DNA of 62,000 bases from Phoronis australis. Its lineage: Eukaryota; Phoronida; Phoronidae. The stretch covers positions 68,365 to 130,364 of the forward strand of contig NMRA01000690.1 of NCBI GenBank assembly GCA_002633005.1, given 5' to 3'. Both the position numbers and the translations under genes were made by a program. This document shows, piece by piece, positions 45,351 to 59,279 of this stretch. The notes beneath the pieces were generated by a model, which worked only from the letters and a program-made list of their open reading frames with translations, had not been told where the DNA came from and searched no databases. Position 1 is the first letter of the stretch; the number at the start of each line of letters is the position of its first letter.

Positions 45351-45576
45351 AAGTAGAAATTACTCAGTTTGGTACCAAAAAATTTAAAATGTTTTGAACG
45401 CTAACATCAATGTCACGAGTAGGAAAATAGGAAAAGAAAGCATAAGGTTATGATAATAATTATATTTTTAATGACATTCATATAAGGAAGAAAAAAGATG
45501 ATGATGGTGATGATGGAAAAGGGAATTGCTTAAAATCTTTAAAATTGCGTGCTGTCAAAGAATTTAACATTTTATT

Positions 45577-45770
45577 TAGACCACTTACCGCTGTAATGTT
45601 GCTCTGAACCTGTTCCTACATGTAACTCACATGCAAAGAACTGACAGTTTCTTATGCCCAGAGAGGCCGTATTCGGCGCTTAAAATGTCACGCAGTTACA
45701 AACCAACTTGTAGAGCTTGGTTTCAAGCAATAATCATCTGTCGATTCTTTCCAAGAGCAGAAAGTATCTC
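45577..45770 (+). repeat. Dispersed repeat, relative of 9951-10150
   Basis: See 9951-10150. The 89-codon open frame over it (45631-45900) is therefore not called as a gene. Confidence 0.4.
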
Positions 45771-45900
45771 TAATTTGACTAAGAAACTTTTTGAGACCAA
45801 TTCCATAACGGTAACTGGTCTAAATCAGACCTTGTTTTGTGTAGGAAAGAGGGGTCATAGCCTATCCTGTTTAGATATCATCCTTCTGTTCCCTGATTAA

Positions 45901-48900
45901 CCCAACGCGACGAATATCATTTAAAAACACTGTTTAAGCCTTTTGTTGTTAAATACGTCATGAAACTAATGTTCTAATTTTAATAAAAATAAATGTAGTC
46001 GATTTACATTCTCAAACAATGCTCTTAAAACATGGCGTCAGCTTTCAAGTTTTGTTAATTCCCTGATGGTGCACCAGAAAATGCCGGCGAAACGGAATTA
46101 CAACGGGCTACGCTACTATTTATTTATCTAATACAATAACATCTGTTGGTCAATCTGACGAGTTAAATTTTGTTGACTTTTGTCTGCCGGCAGGATATAT
46201 TCTTGAGTGCCCAAGCAATACAATAACAATTAATGTAAAAAAACACTTGTGTTAAGTCTCGATTCCAACACTTGTGTTACCGAGTCTGAATATGAGTCGA
46301 AACGTCATTTGCCTAGTAAATAACGAGCAATTAAAACTCTCACGTCTGACCCGTAAGGTAATCTTCCATACCACTTAAAAATTGAACATATGTTTAAAAG
46401 TTTTATCTTTTTATATGCAAATGTTATCACTTAATACCCCAAAGAGCGTAATTGCTTTTTTAACAGTGCGGTTGTGCAGACAATTGACTATGTATATCAT
46501 TTTCTGTTGATTTAATGTTGTCTATATTTAAGCCTCGAGAAAAAAGCTGTGATCGGAAACAAAAAACGATGACTTGATCTGATTTCATTGAAGGGCTAAA
46601 CACACATCCCTTCGTTTTGTGTCAAAATACAGAAAATATTTCATCGGTGCGATGTTGGCTCTTACATTTTAAGTTCAAGATAATTATTTGAAATTACAAG
46701 AAAACGTGAAATCTAACAAAGTTCAAATGCCCTTGTATAGTAATGATTTAAAACAGTTGAAATCGCTTAAGTGCAAAAACACTTGTGTGGAATAAAGGAA
46801 TCAAAATGTAATTTTATAGACGAAATCCGGCTAAGACGAAATACCTTAAAATTACGAGATATTTTGGTAATCATAGCGAGGATAAACCTGATCTTTCGGC
46901 AAGGTTTTGGAAATTTGCCGTATTATCTTCCTGTTGTGACGCATTGTAATTTTAGTTTTGTGGTAAATATCTTTAAGGGACATTATTGGACAGAAAAGAA
47001 ATGCTCTGAAATCACCGTCAACGCAGAATCGAATACGGAACCACCCTGTTCGAAGTCGAACGCTTTGCTGGCAAAGCTAACCCACACTGGATAAATGATA
47101 TAGTACTTTAAGCGTATTTAGCTTATAAAGTCCCCGAATGCCGGGAACACAACGGCGAAAATAAAGATATGCCATTTTCCTATTACATGCCCTGGGGTTC
47201 ACTTCATAAAATCTCGGTGACCCGTCAGCCTAAAACTACATGTTTAAGCTCAGTTTCTTGATTTCCTCAACCCCTGGCATTTCTGTTCATTCTTAGCGGC
47301 TCAGTGTTTTCACCAGACTGTTAACACGCGGTGCTAATTAGGTGAAAGAGTGCGGGCAATTGACACAGTTTCAGTAGTTGTTACAGTTTCCTCCGACAAA
47401 TCTGTAACAACTTTCGCAGAAGTATTTCCAGGTCCACGAAACAATCATTCCCAGTGTTACAGTTTGCTACCAGAGGTCGCCACTGGATTCCAACGTTTCT
47501 CCCGAGATAGGCTACTTGATTTCCTGTATAACTTTTTGGAAAATACCCATTAATTGGTTACAGTTACATAATTAGAATTGAAAAGTGAAGAGACTATGGT
47601 TTGCTGCAATTATCTATGATTGAACTAGTCCAAGTAAATTTCGGACATTGGTGAGCTCAGCTACTAAATTTCAGATTGCCTTCAAAATTTGCCGTTCTGG
47701 AACCCTTCAAAATGTTTGTCAACTTTTGAAATTTGGAGCCCACTTTTTAACTGTAAAAGCAACTAACTATCCAGTTAACATTTAATTGAGGAAAGTCGAC
47801 TGCCTTTTGTAGTGACACGAGAGGTTTCCAAGCAAGAAATCACCTACACATATAACTTTTTCTTTACCTCAGTTCTGGAGGTCATGGCATAGAAGTACTG
47901 AAGATGTCCAAGACAGACATCTTTTGTAATTTGAGTAGATGTATTATTTATTGGTATAGAAAAACAAGGATATTGTCAATGAGATCTGTGTTTAAACATT
48001 GCCACTACAGCAATGATGAGGGTTCAGGAAACTACACTTAAAGAGGCTTGCAACGCGATAAGGATCTAAATTGCAAAATTGAAAGTGGTTCTCTGCCAAT
48101 AAACAGAATTCAGCCTGCTCACCAGGTATTCTTAGGGTGTGTTCGTGGTAACCACAGTTTTTTTTTTCTTCGAGCGTATTTCAAAAATTATGATTTTTGC
48201 GATTTTTTGTAGAAATTTCCTCACAGGGGAAGTGAATTACTGTGTACTAGAGGTTGCGAGATTGTACTTTGGTCAGGAATTGTTCAAAAGATATCTTAGA
48301 CGAACTTTCGCATTCCATGCCTCGTTAACACTTAAACATTCTGATGCTGGCGTTACTGGAAACTGGTGACAAGTCATTCTGAATTCACAAGAATGTAAGT
48401 GCATATCGATCAAAGAGCAGTAGATCTGTAACACACCTTACAAAATATAAAATAACACGTTTTTTCATTCTTAAGGACATAAGTCAAACTTAAGTGGCTT
48501 GTAGAGGAGCAGAGACTTCCGGTAAAATCATGCAAAGCTCAAACATTTAGTTATTTTTTATGAACCGTAGGTACCTTCCGTTTAGAATAGGATCCAAACA
48601 GGGTGGGGTCCGTAAGAAGCGAGAACCTCGCCAAAACGCAAGACTTCGGTAATTATCGCCTTGAAGTGTAAGTGAAGGCCGTGGCCTAACTACCTTTACT
48701 CGCGAGATGCTTGCATGTACGGAACACAACCCTGGCGTCATGGACACGATGAAATCTAAAACGGCTGTGAGTTTCATTAGATTCCTTTGAAGCATGTCAG
48801 ATGATCAATTACATCACTAGTTCCTTCACCCCTTGTTGATCGTGAATGTCTCCAGGTGGGTAATACCGTGAACCGGCATGTAAAACACCTGACCCATTAA

Positions 48901-49444
48901 CTCAATGACTTACCGGGTAATGTGTTGGGGCAATCCTTCATTTGTTTCGAACACCGACTAAAAATTTCCAAAAGGTCATTTTTTTCAAATTTGTATACGC
49001 TTATTGCAGACAAAATTGTTGTTTTATCGCACCTGCACACTACAAGTTAACTGTATTAATAATGTAAGATCTTCTTTATGTTTGTTAAGAAGTTTGACAG
49101 AAAAAAATCATCTTGCTGTCCGATTACGTTCTAACTGAGTAAATAATGCGAGTGAAACACAAAATTTGTTATTGTAAGTGTACGACGTGTTATCGACAGC
49201 CTTTCTTTTTCATTTCGGCTGGTGCATATCTCGTCGTTTCATTGACTTTAAGAGTATGCCCGTACATGCTTTTCAATCGTTTGGTCATTTATATTTTAAA
49301 ATTACTGAGTTTTCAAAATCTTTGAAAAACTTGCAGGGATGGGCCGCGATCACAACGGCACATTTTATTGCAGTTTTAACAAACCGGGCTTTCGTAAAAA
49401 AATGGGTAAGCGTTGATGCTTAACGTTATAGCGAATAGGTGATC
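45901..49444. other. Intergenic, no gene recognised
   Basis: Several open frames of 67-107 codons (for example 46771-47094) lack recognisable domains, splice context or codon bias. No RNA gene found. Confidence 0.4.
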
Positions 49445-49665
49445 ATAGACATGCGCGCATCCAGCCTAAAATATAGGAGGGTTCGAATTTTTAACAATGT
49501 GAACCTTTCACTTGCAAAAAATGGGGGACTAAAAAAACGGGGTGCCACGTTCAGAGCGCGGCTATGAATTGTGCATTCGCGTCGTTTTAGTGGACTTTTG
49601 TCTCGCTTTCTCGGACTTTTTTTGTTTCTCTGAGGCTTAACTTTTTGCCCACTAAGCCAAATGTC
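49445..49665 (-). repeat. Dispersed repeat family R1, copy 4 (inverted)
   Basis: Read on the minus strand it gives GTGGGCAAAAAGTTAAGCC, AGAGAAACAAAAAAAGTCC, GTCCACTAAAACGAC, the CCCCGTTTTTTTAGTCCCC tract and TTTTAGGCTGGATGCGCGCA, in the same order as copies 1-3. Confidence 0.65.
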
Positions 49666-52600
49666 CATGGAAACTAAACGATGTCTACATCATTACCGAA
49701 AACTTTTCTTGGTCATTGCCCTTTTCATAGGGTAACTTCTTTAAAATACCAATTTGGAATCGAAATCCTGAGCTGGACTGTCGTGCGAGTTCAACTGAAC
49801 TACATGTATGCCAGTATTATTGAACGACATTCTTCGCTCGCCTCCAGAAATACCTTGACTTTCATTATTATTTCTGATTAATTTTAAGCGTAAACCTATA
49901 ATTATTTTCCAAAGCTTATAGCGTTTTAAATGCCTGTCTATTCAACCGACTGACTTCTTCTGATGATCTAAATCAAAACATTTTCAACGACCTTGGCCAA
50001 ATATCAATGCAAAACTCCTTTTTTCAAAATAGTCCAATTACCTTTGAAAGCCCGATAACCAGGTAAACACTTACTAACTCAATTGTTTGGGTGACGGCAA
50101 TATTACCAGGAAATTGTATTTCAGGAGAGCATGCCCTGTGAACTCTAAACGTACGCACATGTGTGCTGGTCAAGGTGAGCTTGCGACTAGGGAGGTACTT
50201 GAATGTCACTTAGTTCAACAGGGTGGTCGACGGTCATGCATTTCGCAGATTTTTTTATCCGAAATCAAAAGCAAAACAAAAATATAAACACGTGCGAAAG
50301 TCTAAGTATTTTTTATGAAAAAGCCTGCTTGAAGTTTGGTCAGAGATGAAATTGGTGTAATTCTGTTCAAATTTGCGCATTTTATTCATTGTTCGATGTC
50401 GCCAATTAGGCCACTATTGAGAAAACTTTTAGAATGTCGTGTCTTCAACTGCGCTTACTCTGAATTAGCTGCGAGGTAACCTGTAGCTGACTATTCGAAT
50501 ACCCCTCCGAGCTAGATCTCAAAGTTCCCCAGTTCTGGTCTTAAGAGAACCACCGAGCTCCTTATGGGAGTACCTTCGAAGCCATAACGTGTTTTGTTTT
50601 TGTAACAAATCAGGGTTCAGTGTACGCTCCGATTTGTTTCAGCAGACCAATTTATCACAAAATCGGGCCTAAACTTTGCTCTGATTTTCTTTGCCGCCCT
50701 GTTAGGTCACTTGGACGGAGTTGTAATAAAACGACTCGCCGTTGTAATACATTGGGGCCCCTCAAGGGGGTCTTACCGTTCTAACTTCCTATGTTATATA
50801 ATTATAACGGTTTGACCTCGCCGGTGGTTTTCTACATGGAACGCCATAAGCGTCACCTTGTGACGAGTCAGTTGGACGCGTTCCCCACCTTGTGGCAGAG
50901 CAGCGTTTTATTTTATTCTGGGAAAGCGTTAATACTTGTTAACAGATCAAAACCCGATTCTGTACCCCTTTATACATAAAAGTGTTCTGGCGCCGCGTCA
51001 ATTTCAACCGAGGCACGGAACGTTTTCCGCCTAATGCACCACAAACGCGTGCAACCAAAATCTTAAACGACGTGACTTGCCAAGTCAACCACGATCACCT
51101 CACGATGGGCCGCCAATGGCCTACTGCGTCACACACACGAGTGCTGCCGCCACTTCTACGTCGGACGCTTTGTGACCGTAAGATTCAGTTTTTTTTTTGT
51201 CTTTTTTTGAATACAGCTAAATAGAAGTAATCGCTTCATCATTTATTCACAGCAACAGTTTATGCCAATTATCGGATCAAACTCGAGTCGGAGGAATCGA
51301 AAGAGCGCCTTAGCGTTTGATCTGCTATGTGTTTTGGTATTTGTTATCAGACCAGAAGTCCCGTTACGTCGACGCATGTTTTTGACATGTGTCCCATGTT
51401 GGACCTATTAGTCTGGTTTCGTGTAACTAATTTCTTCAGAATTGCACTCATAGTAAATAGTGGGTAGTTACATATGTCTATTAATGTTGCACCTTTGAGC
51501 TAGCAGGGGAATGACGATATTAGGTATTTTGATCGTAAACTGCAATCCTTTATACTGAGAGTGAGAAAGGTGTGAATGCTATGTGTATGACACCGTTTTA
51601 TCTGCTCCATTCGTTTGGTTTGCTTTCACTCGATGTCATGTTAATTTCCAATCGAAATGAACCTGAAGGATGTTATCGTCGGTCTTGATAAACTGTTTCA
51701 TACACGTTTTATCCTAAATTGAAGTTGGTTCTTTTTGAAGCGCCTAAGCAGCGCTTAATATAACTACTGTACAGGTTTTCTATTCGTGGTCACTATTATA
51801 TATTGACATGTTTGGAAATATTTTACACTCCGGCTTAAGTACTACAAAAACGTGTTTAGCCGATTGCCCCTGGTTTGGACGAAGTAAAAATTGTAAGATG
51901 GCGACTCGTATCAACTAATTTTAAATAAGTTAATTAATGTATTTTGACACGTTGCAGGAAGTGTGAAACGGTCTAACCATAAAAATTATCAAGGGTTGAG
52001 TCGCCTTATTTCGCCACTCGATTTCTGCGTCGTGCCGCCAAATTAAACCAAAACTTTCTGCATTTGCCACCGAGCGAACAGGATGCCCCCAAGGGAATAC
52101 AATGAAGGGTTCGTGTAAACTTTTGAAAACTAAAATTTGACCTGTATTTTGCAAGATTAAAATGTAGACATATTTGATATATTGCACTAAGAACGTGTTA
52201 CAAATCATCAAGCATGAGTAACTCGTCTCCTGTCATGTTTGAAAAACTGCGGAGTTGTGAGAGAAGTACCGAGTACTGAAGAAAAGATCTGCAGGTAGCA
52301 AGAAAAGTAGTGCGTTAATGAGAAAAGTACGCTGTTAATGAGAACGCCCGTGCGGAGCGTGAGCGGAGAGTGCCTACCCTTAGGTGGCAGGACGATCGAT
52401 AAAAACTGCATACACACGATGAACGTCTATCGCACAGAGGGTGTTTCCAATTACTCTTGATATCCAAAGTTTCTTTTGACCCCTGCTGTTATTTTTGTAT
52501 CGTTCTCTGCCTCGGTCAAACGGTTCAACACGTTTTTAAACACGGCTATCATGTATGTCCTTATTACATTTTGCACAGCGTATTTGCGAAATTCATTTAA

Positions 52601-52854
52601 CTTCTTACACCTGTGCTTAACTCCCGTTTGGCTGGACGTCAGTTTAGTCTCATCTTTTTAAGGCGGCAATACATATGTTCACCCGCCTTTGTCAGTCAAA
52701 AACCAACATTTGAGTTAGACCACTTTCCTGTATAAAATTAGGCAAATGAGGAAGACTTGGCCGGTCTGTTGTGCTTAATAATAAAGACTATTCTCGGCGC
52801 ATAAAATGAAACGTAGTGACAATCCAACTTCTCGAGTGTCGGGTCCTTTCCAAG
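49666..52854. other. Intergenic, no gene recognised
   Basis: No exon, repeat unit or RNA gene supported. Confidence 0.4.
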
Positions 52855-52910
52855 TCCAGTATAGCCTCTAATCCGAGTTACGTCCAATATAGCCTCTAAT
52901 CCGAGTTACG
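52855..52910 (+). repeat. Two tandem 28-base units
   Basis: TCCAGTATAGCCTCTAATCC plus GAGTTACG, repeated with one change. Confidence 0.9.
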
Positions 52911-55900
52911 TAACAATTAAGATCAGGTCGATAGAAATAATTAGTACCTCAATCAAAAGTCATTTTTGACAGGAGGGTTTCATAGCCGCTTTAAAAAAGT
53001 CCATCCCACAAGACAGTAGAATAGCAAATACGACATAAGTCAAAGAATTTAACTTAATATTCCCTCATCGTGTATATCAATAGATCATAATTTCTAAAAA
53101 AAGTTTAAATCCAATTATTTCATGAGTATTAAAGCCGCCCGGTGGCAACGCTACTTATTAATTTAAAAATCAAGGCAAGCAAGTCGATATATCAACAAGT
53201 ATTTTTGTCAACCTTATGTTTTGGTGTCGACGCAAGTTCAAGAAATGTTATTACCCGCGAAAATTGCCGAACGTCATAAAAATATATAATTATAAGCAAA
53301 ATCGTTCATAATCGTCGACATTTTCGAAAGCATGCAATACGCGCTCTTTTGACAGACCGCCCTCTCCTTGAGTACTTCCGACGTAAATCATTTACCGACA
53401 ATTTTAGAAACTTTCAAACGCCCATGCCGTTCATTCTCTACACCAACCCTTGGCGTAGATTTGAACGCCTTTTCCAGTGTTTTTAGCATATCGGTTATTC
53501 TAGAATCTAACTATCACAACACGTGAGACAATCTACATCTCTACATGAACTGACGTTCAATTTCAAATCTTCCAACAAAAGTAAGTAATCTGATCAAACT
53601 CTGGTCATGTTTATTTTTTCGCTGCAAAAATATAATCTCCTCATTCTATGTAGAACGCTGCAGAGTAATATCCTTGAGCAATAATCGATAGGCATGGTCT
53701 GGAAAATCTCTCAATATTTACATCAATCATTCAGATGTCGATATAAATTTGCGTTGACCATTTGCTCCAGTATGATCGTAGAAAATACGCAAAATTAATT
53801 TTCCAAGAAATGGCTTTAGTGACCTCGCTCGGCCAACTCATCGATTATTATGGTAAGCTGTACGTGTTTACGCGGATTAAACTCTCGAACTGTTAGATGT
53901 TTCACTTTCAAACAGCAGAAATACATTATAATGAAAGCACTGGGGACATTATGAACCTTTTAGAAACAATTTTAGGTTTACGCTTAAAGTCAGACCAAAC
54001 TAAGCAATAATAGCGTCTTACTATTTCGGGAGGACTTGAAAGAAACGCAAAACCCCCGGCTGTCTACCCGAGCGTGAGCTCCCTAGGCATTTGTGAAGTG
54101 TTCAACTGATCTCGTACGACTTTCCAGCTCTCGATTTTGTTTCTAAATGCTTATTCTATAGACATTACTCTGTGATGTCCATCGCCTCTTTGTCTCACAT
54201 AAGCTAGGAAAATTGGCCCTTGGCTTATGTTATTACGCTCAGGATTTGATCAGTGCCACACGCCGCCCGCGCCAGCCATTTTCACGGCGCCCAGCGACCA
54301 AAGAGCTGATAAAGCCAAAAACGCGAAGTTAATTCTGTTCTCTATCCCGATTCGTTAGATCTCGGCTCATCGGTCTAAACCAAACTAACAAAAAATACGC
54401 CCACCCGAATCAATTTCAACTATAAGGCCTCGTGTTTTGTTTGCGTTGTTTTTTTTTTCTTTTTTTTTTTGAAAAGCTGCACAAAGGCATGTTAACAGGC
54501 GTAACCAAGGTTTGAAACGCCATGGTTTGTCAAGCGATGAGTAAAAGCTAAACAATTCCCGTCATTTTCGCTCCTTTCAGGTGGATTGTATTTTTGATAA
54601 AGTGATCAGCTAAAAAACACCGCACCACCGATTCGATTTTTAAAAATAAAAGAGAACGAATTGACCTAAGGTTGCCACTTCGATTTCACCGAGTTTACCT
54701 TGACTGGCAGCCCTTATGATGAATCTGCGAGTTGTAATTAAATCACAAAAAACACAGCATATTTAGCTGTTTTATAGCTGTAGACAACTCTAATAACCTT
54801 CAAGGAGTCAATCCAACCCAAAAATAACCTTCAAAATGTGTTTTTGCCATATAACAAACACGTTTTGTATTTTTATGATCAATCGCCGCTATGCAAACGA
54901 ATTACTATTAATATTGTCGTTGCTTATTACTTGTCAACTAAACTATTTTACTGCTGTGATTATAAATATACTAATCTACTGTCTCTCTAATTAAACACAC
55001 AGACACACCGTTTTCCGCGTGTGGCAGTTTCTGTGCGTAACAGTAAAACCAACAAGCGTTTAATTTATTTACTCACAAAACTATATCGTATATTTTGCCT
55101 AAGTAGCCGCTTACTTTCTCGCTACAGGTTAGCACCACTGGCACGTTGGAACCCACCACGACACCCGACCGCTAATTCCGTCGCAAAAACAATATCCTGT
55201 CATTAAGACATTAGAAATGCTGTCAGTGTGGATTTTGACATGTGATTTTTTCAACCAATAAACATTCCTTCTTCACAAATATTTATTCACAGGTGTCTGC
55301 GACTAAATACAATTGTGTACGCGATAACCTTGTGATTCGAAACCACCGATCGCCTTGGCTGGCACTATTACATGAAGATTCTCGGTTTATGATAATATTT
55401 ATTGAAGACGAAAACATACCATTATCATCGATACGCAAACAATGTTTAAGTCTAATGGGATACATATGTAGGCATTTTGCTATTTGTCCTATCGCTCAGC
55501 AGGAAATGCTGTGAAAAAGACACTCGTCATTTCTCGCGAGATCTCGTGAAACCGATTATGTTACAGTGTAGGAGTAAAACGATGGGTGTTCACGTGTGTA
55601 CAATACATTAACTATATGTAGAGGGGACACACAAAAAAGTCATTTTAAGACAAGCACATATATTGCTGATAGCCGCTTGCGCCTACCAGTGCTTATAGGC
55701 GAAACGCTTTAAAACAATTTTAAAGATATTTCGCACAAACATACTTGTAACTACATGTATGTACCTTCTATACATGTACGGTACACTCTGACATTTGTTC
55801 AAGCTGCATTTTTTCATTAACATTTTTATGTTATCTAGTTTTAGAAGAAGCTGTTTCCATTTCTGTTGTATTATTTCTCTCGGCATTTCTCGTGTTATTT

Positions 55901-58900
55901 TATCCGCTTATGGTGTTTGTGGCTGTCCGTTGATAGCGAACCAACGAATATTCGACACATAAATTGCTTCTGACATTTATTTTGTCATTTTACTTGTCCA
56001 GCGTGAAAGGTGCCCAATCACAACCGAAAATATCATGAATATCACTCTAGACTATAGCGTGGTAATTTAAGAAATGTTCTGTCTATAAACTGCCTTTAAT
56101 CAGATACAAGAATTCTAAGATATCGATAACAACACATTCTGCGTATGGCGACATTGGGCAGGAAAACCAAACAACTGTGTTTGCAAAAAATCTTAAGCTG
56201 TGTTCAGAATTTCTTACATGGCTTTTTAATTTTTGTTTGACCGACTGCGTGCATCACTAAGTCCCGTTTTATTAGCTGGTACTCCACGTTTTCATAATAC
56301 GATTGAGGTTTTTATCGCCATTTCCATGAAATAGTGACAATTGCCGTGAAAAATGTGACCACATGATAATACCTTATTTGTGATAATAACTCGTGTTACC
56401 TGTACAAGTCGTCGGGAGAATTTCCAAAATAATTATATATCGTGTCCCATTCTAAAGTGTTTCTCGCCTAGCCTACGTGTGGAGCGCTTGCTGACGTTGT
56501 TTGAGGCCGTGAATTCTCACTGAGCTACGAGATGTGGCGTCCCTAATTAATTGATACTGTCAGAAAAACTGGAAACATCGCCTAAAAGCTTGTTACAATT
56601 AAAGGTTTTCTACCCAGTGCAAGTTCTTGAGACGAATTAGGTACTTTAGCCTCTGCGCTAAATCTCGGTAGTGATCAAGAGAAACCGAACCCAGGAGGTT
56701 ACGTCGAGAATTTGGTGCCCCAAAGGTCAGAATTTCATGAACAGTCCCGCACGTCGGAAATTTTCAGTTTTACTGAAGGTTTAGGATTTGTTTGGCCTTT
56801 TTTCATCTTGAGTCTAGCCACTTGTATGAACAGAAATTGACGGACCATTAAATTGTTTTCGATTTCATCGTATCTTTTTATTTTTATTTGAGGAAACAAA
56901 TTTTATAGACGATGTGTTCTTGTTAGCTCGACAAGCTCGAAATCAAGTCATAACAAACTAAGTATTTTAAATATGTCATATGAATTTGTTTTCGCTTATT
57001 TCATATGTTTTTGGTAATTAAATGCCACACCACTGATCTTATTTTGCAGATTGTCCATAAGCTGTAGGCCTGTATTATTAAGAGGATACAAAACCCTGTT
57101 TTAGGCCATTAACAGACGTTAACAGAGACAAGATCACTTAATATATCTTAGGAACCAAATGATATCTGTAACAATTAGCAACCGTCAAAGATTTGGAATT
57201 GGTTTGAAAACTTAGTGACGACATCGAAATCGGTGAATGTGACTGACAGGTCCGTCTTTTCGAACAACATGACCCACTTTTAACGCATTTAGAAAGTGTC
57301 GAAGAACGTGTGCGCACCATGAAATAGGTTTCGTGTCAGAAAAGCGATATATCGCAAGACCACGCAAAGTTATGCAAGTGAATGACGAGTGTTTATACTT
57401 TGGACTTTATCCCGTGGCTACGCTAGCAAAATGGCCGCCACCGAAATATTTTATCGGCTAGACTGAAATGTTGAATTTTGAGAGAAAATTCACGGTTTCC
57501 GTTCCATAAGCGCAGATTTCTCTCCGCAAGTGTCTCGCGTGTGAATTGCGTGTACGAATCGACAAGCCCCTGAATAATGCCTTATTTCTCAGCAAGAGTA
57601 CTAGGGCCTACTGTAACTGCGAAATCGAGCAGCTTACAGAATCAGTTTTGGATGGAATCAGCAAATTAGTAAAGTACGTCCCATCTCCATTTTAGGATGT
57701 TGTCCTGATTTTAGTGCGATTTTTGTTGTTTAGCATTTCTTCCTCAGCCTCGTGTTTCCAACCAAGCTTGTAGTCTGTTAGTCATGTACGCAACATTAAT
57801 ATAAAGATAACACAAACAGGTTTTTGTAACAGTATGAACACGAGATAACCTACTGTAGGTTTCACTTGCTTGAGCTCTCTAACCCTTCTCTGTTGTCTAG
57901 TAACAATATAATGTACACAGGTCCAAACGGCTACTGTTCATATAAAGTCTCGAAAGACTGAATACACTCTGTTTATTGTGATGTGTTTCATCGGGTTTGC
58001 CATCCTTGTTGTTTCCTAATCATGTCACTCAGTTACTCATAAAACTAATTTGGCTTATGTCTGACAATCAACTCCGTTACCGGACAATACGTCTGAAAAG
58101 GTAGTTTTATATCTTACAGTTTAATCTCAAAGAAATGAAAAATAATTGAAAACACTGTTTTTCACATGTTTCTGAAGAAGGGAGGCAACTTTATACACGT
58201 AGAGGCTATCTGAGTAAGTCTTCTGACATCCCGAACAAACGCTCTCACAAGACAATGTATTCCACAAAATATGTTTTGAAGTTTAATTGTCAGTCTTGAA
58301 TTTAAAAACTGTTACGTTGCTAAACACATTCATCTATACAAAAATAATTGCCAATCAATTGATGGTTTTACTATCGTGTGATTTTTTTATAATTGTAATT
58401 GTATATTCGGTGAAACCTGGTTAAAGAAGAACCAAGGCTTGCTATTGTTGAGTTACATGTGCTTTGAACGAGGTCGGCTGCATTCGTTATTTCTCAGTAA
58501 ACGTTGCTCAATCGTTTGCAATACAAGTATTTTGGACGAAGCTTCTCAACGACAGTTCACAGCACTAGCAAAGTGTATCGCGTTTCAAAAAATAATCGTC
58601 TCAAATACACGCCCACATCAAAAACCAGGAAATGGCGAAAATATAGAAGCCATAGACTTCTGAAGAACAGTTGCCCATTATCTTAAAACAATGATAGTAC
58701 ATGTTTTTGATTTTTAACCACTTGGAGCATACAGTACTGCTGTACATGTCCTCGAACAGTTAGGTTTCCTCCATTGGAACATATCCACGTTACAGAAAGC
58801 CTTGACCTGCATCTCTGTCTGCCTTGCAGTATTATATTTTTAGCTAATAGGCTAACAACGTACAACATTCTCTCAGCCCCGGGAAATTACCAGACCGCAA

Positions 58901-59209
58901 ACAAGCATTTAATTTTGTACTTTAAAGTCTATGACACATCATTCTTAATNGCGTAACAGCTTGGCCCGAAGTCCAATCTGCCTACAATCCAAAATTACAT
59001 GTCTGAAGCTTCTTGTTTCTATCGCGTGTTCTGACAAGATAAAACTGTTTGTTGCATGGTGCTCTACGTGTATCTCTTTAGGTTGTTTCACGGATCATGG
59101 TGAGCGGATATCTAATTTCGCAGTATCAATTCGACCCCTTCCGCAGTCATTATCGCCGGTGTTTGATAAGCAAAGGTTTGCTTTCTAAATTGTGCTTTAT
59201 TGGATGCTC
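52911..59209. other. Intergenic, no gene recognised
   Basis: AT-rich, with poly-T at about 54450-54470. Open frames such as 55242-55514 were examined and not accepted. It could hold regulatory DNA of the minus-strand gene at the right edge, but nothing in the bases alone proves that. Confidence 0.4.
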
Positions 59210-59279
59210 AGTTATCTGCACGTGACTTGGCACGTTTATTGGTTGCCAAGTTACTCTGCGCGTGACTTGGCACGTTTTC
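59210..59279 (+). repeat. Two copies of a 29-30 base unit with CACGTG-type core
   Basis: AGTTATCTGCACGTGACTTGGCACGTTTA (59210) and AGTTACTCTGCGCGTGACTTGGCACGTTTTC (59250) are separated by TTGGTTGCCA. GCCAAGTTA between them pairs with GACTTGGC. Confidence 0.75.

Noticed and set aside
55242-55514. 90-codon plus-strand frame after an acceptor-like TATTCACAG
   Set aside because: No recognised family, no donor, and no partner exon; kept only as a remark.
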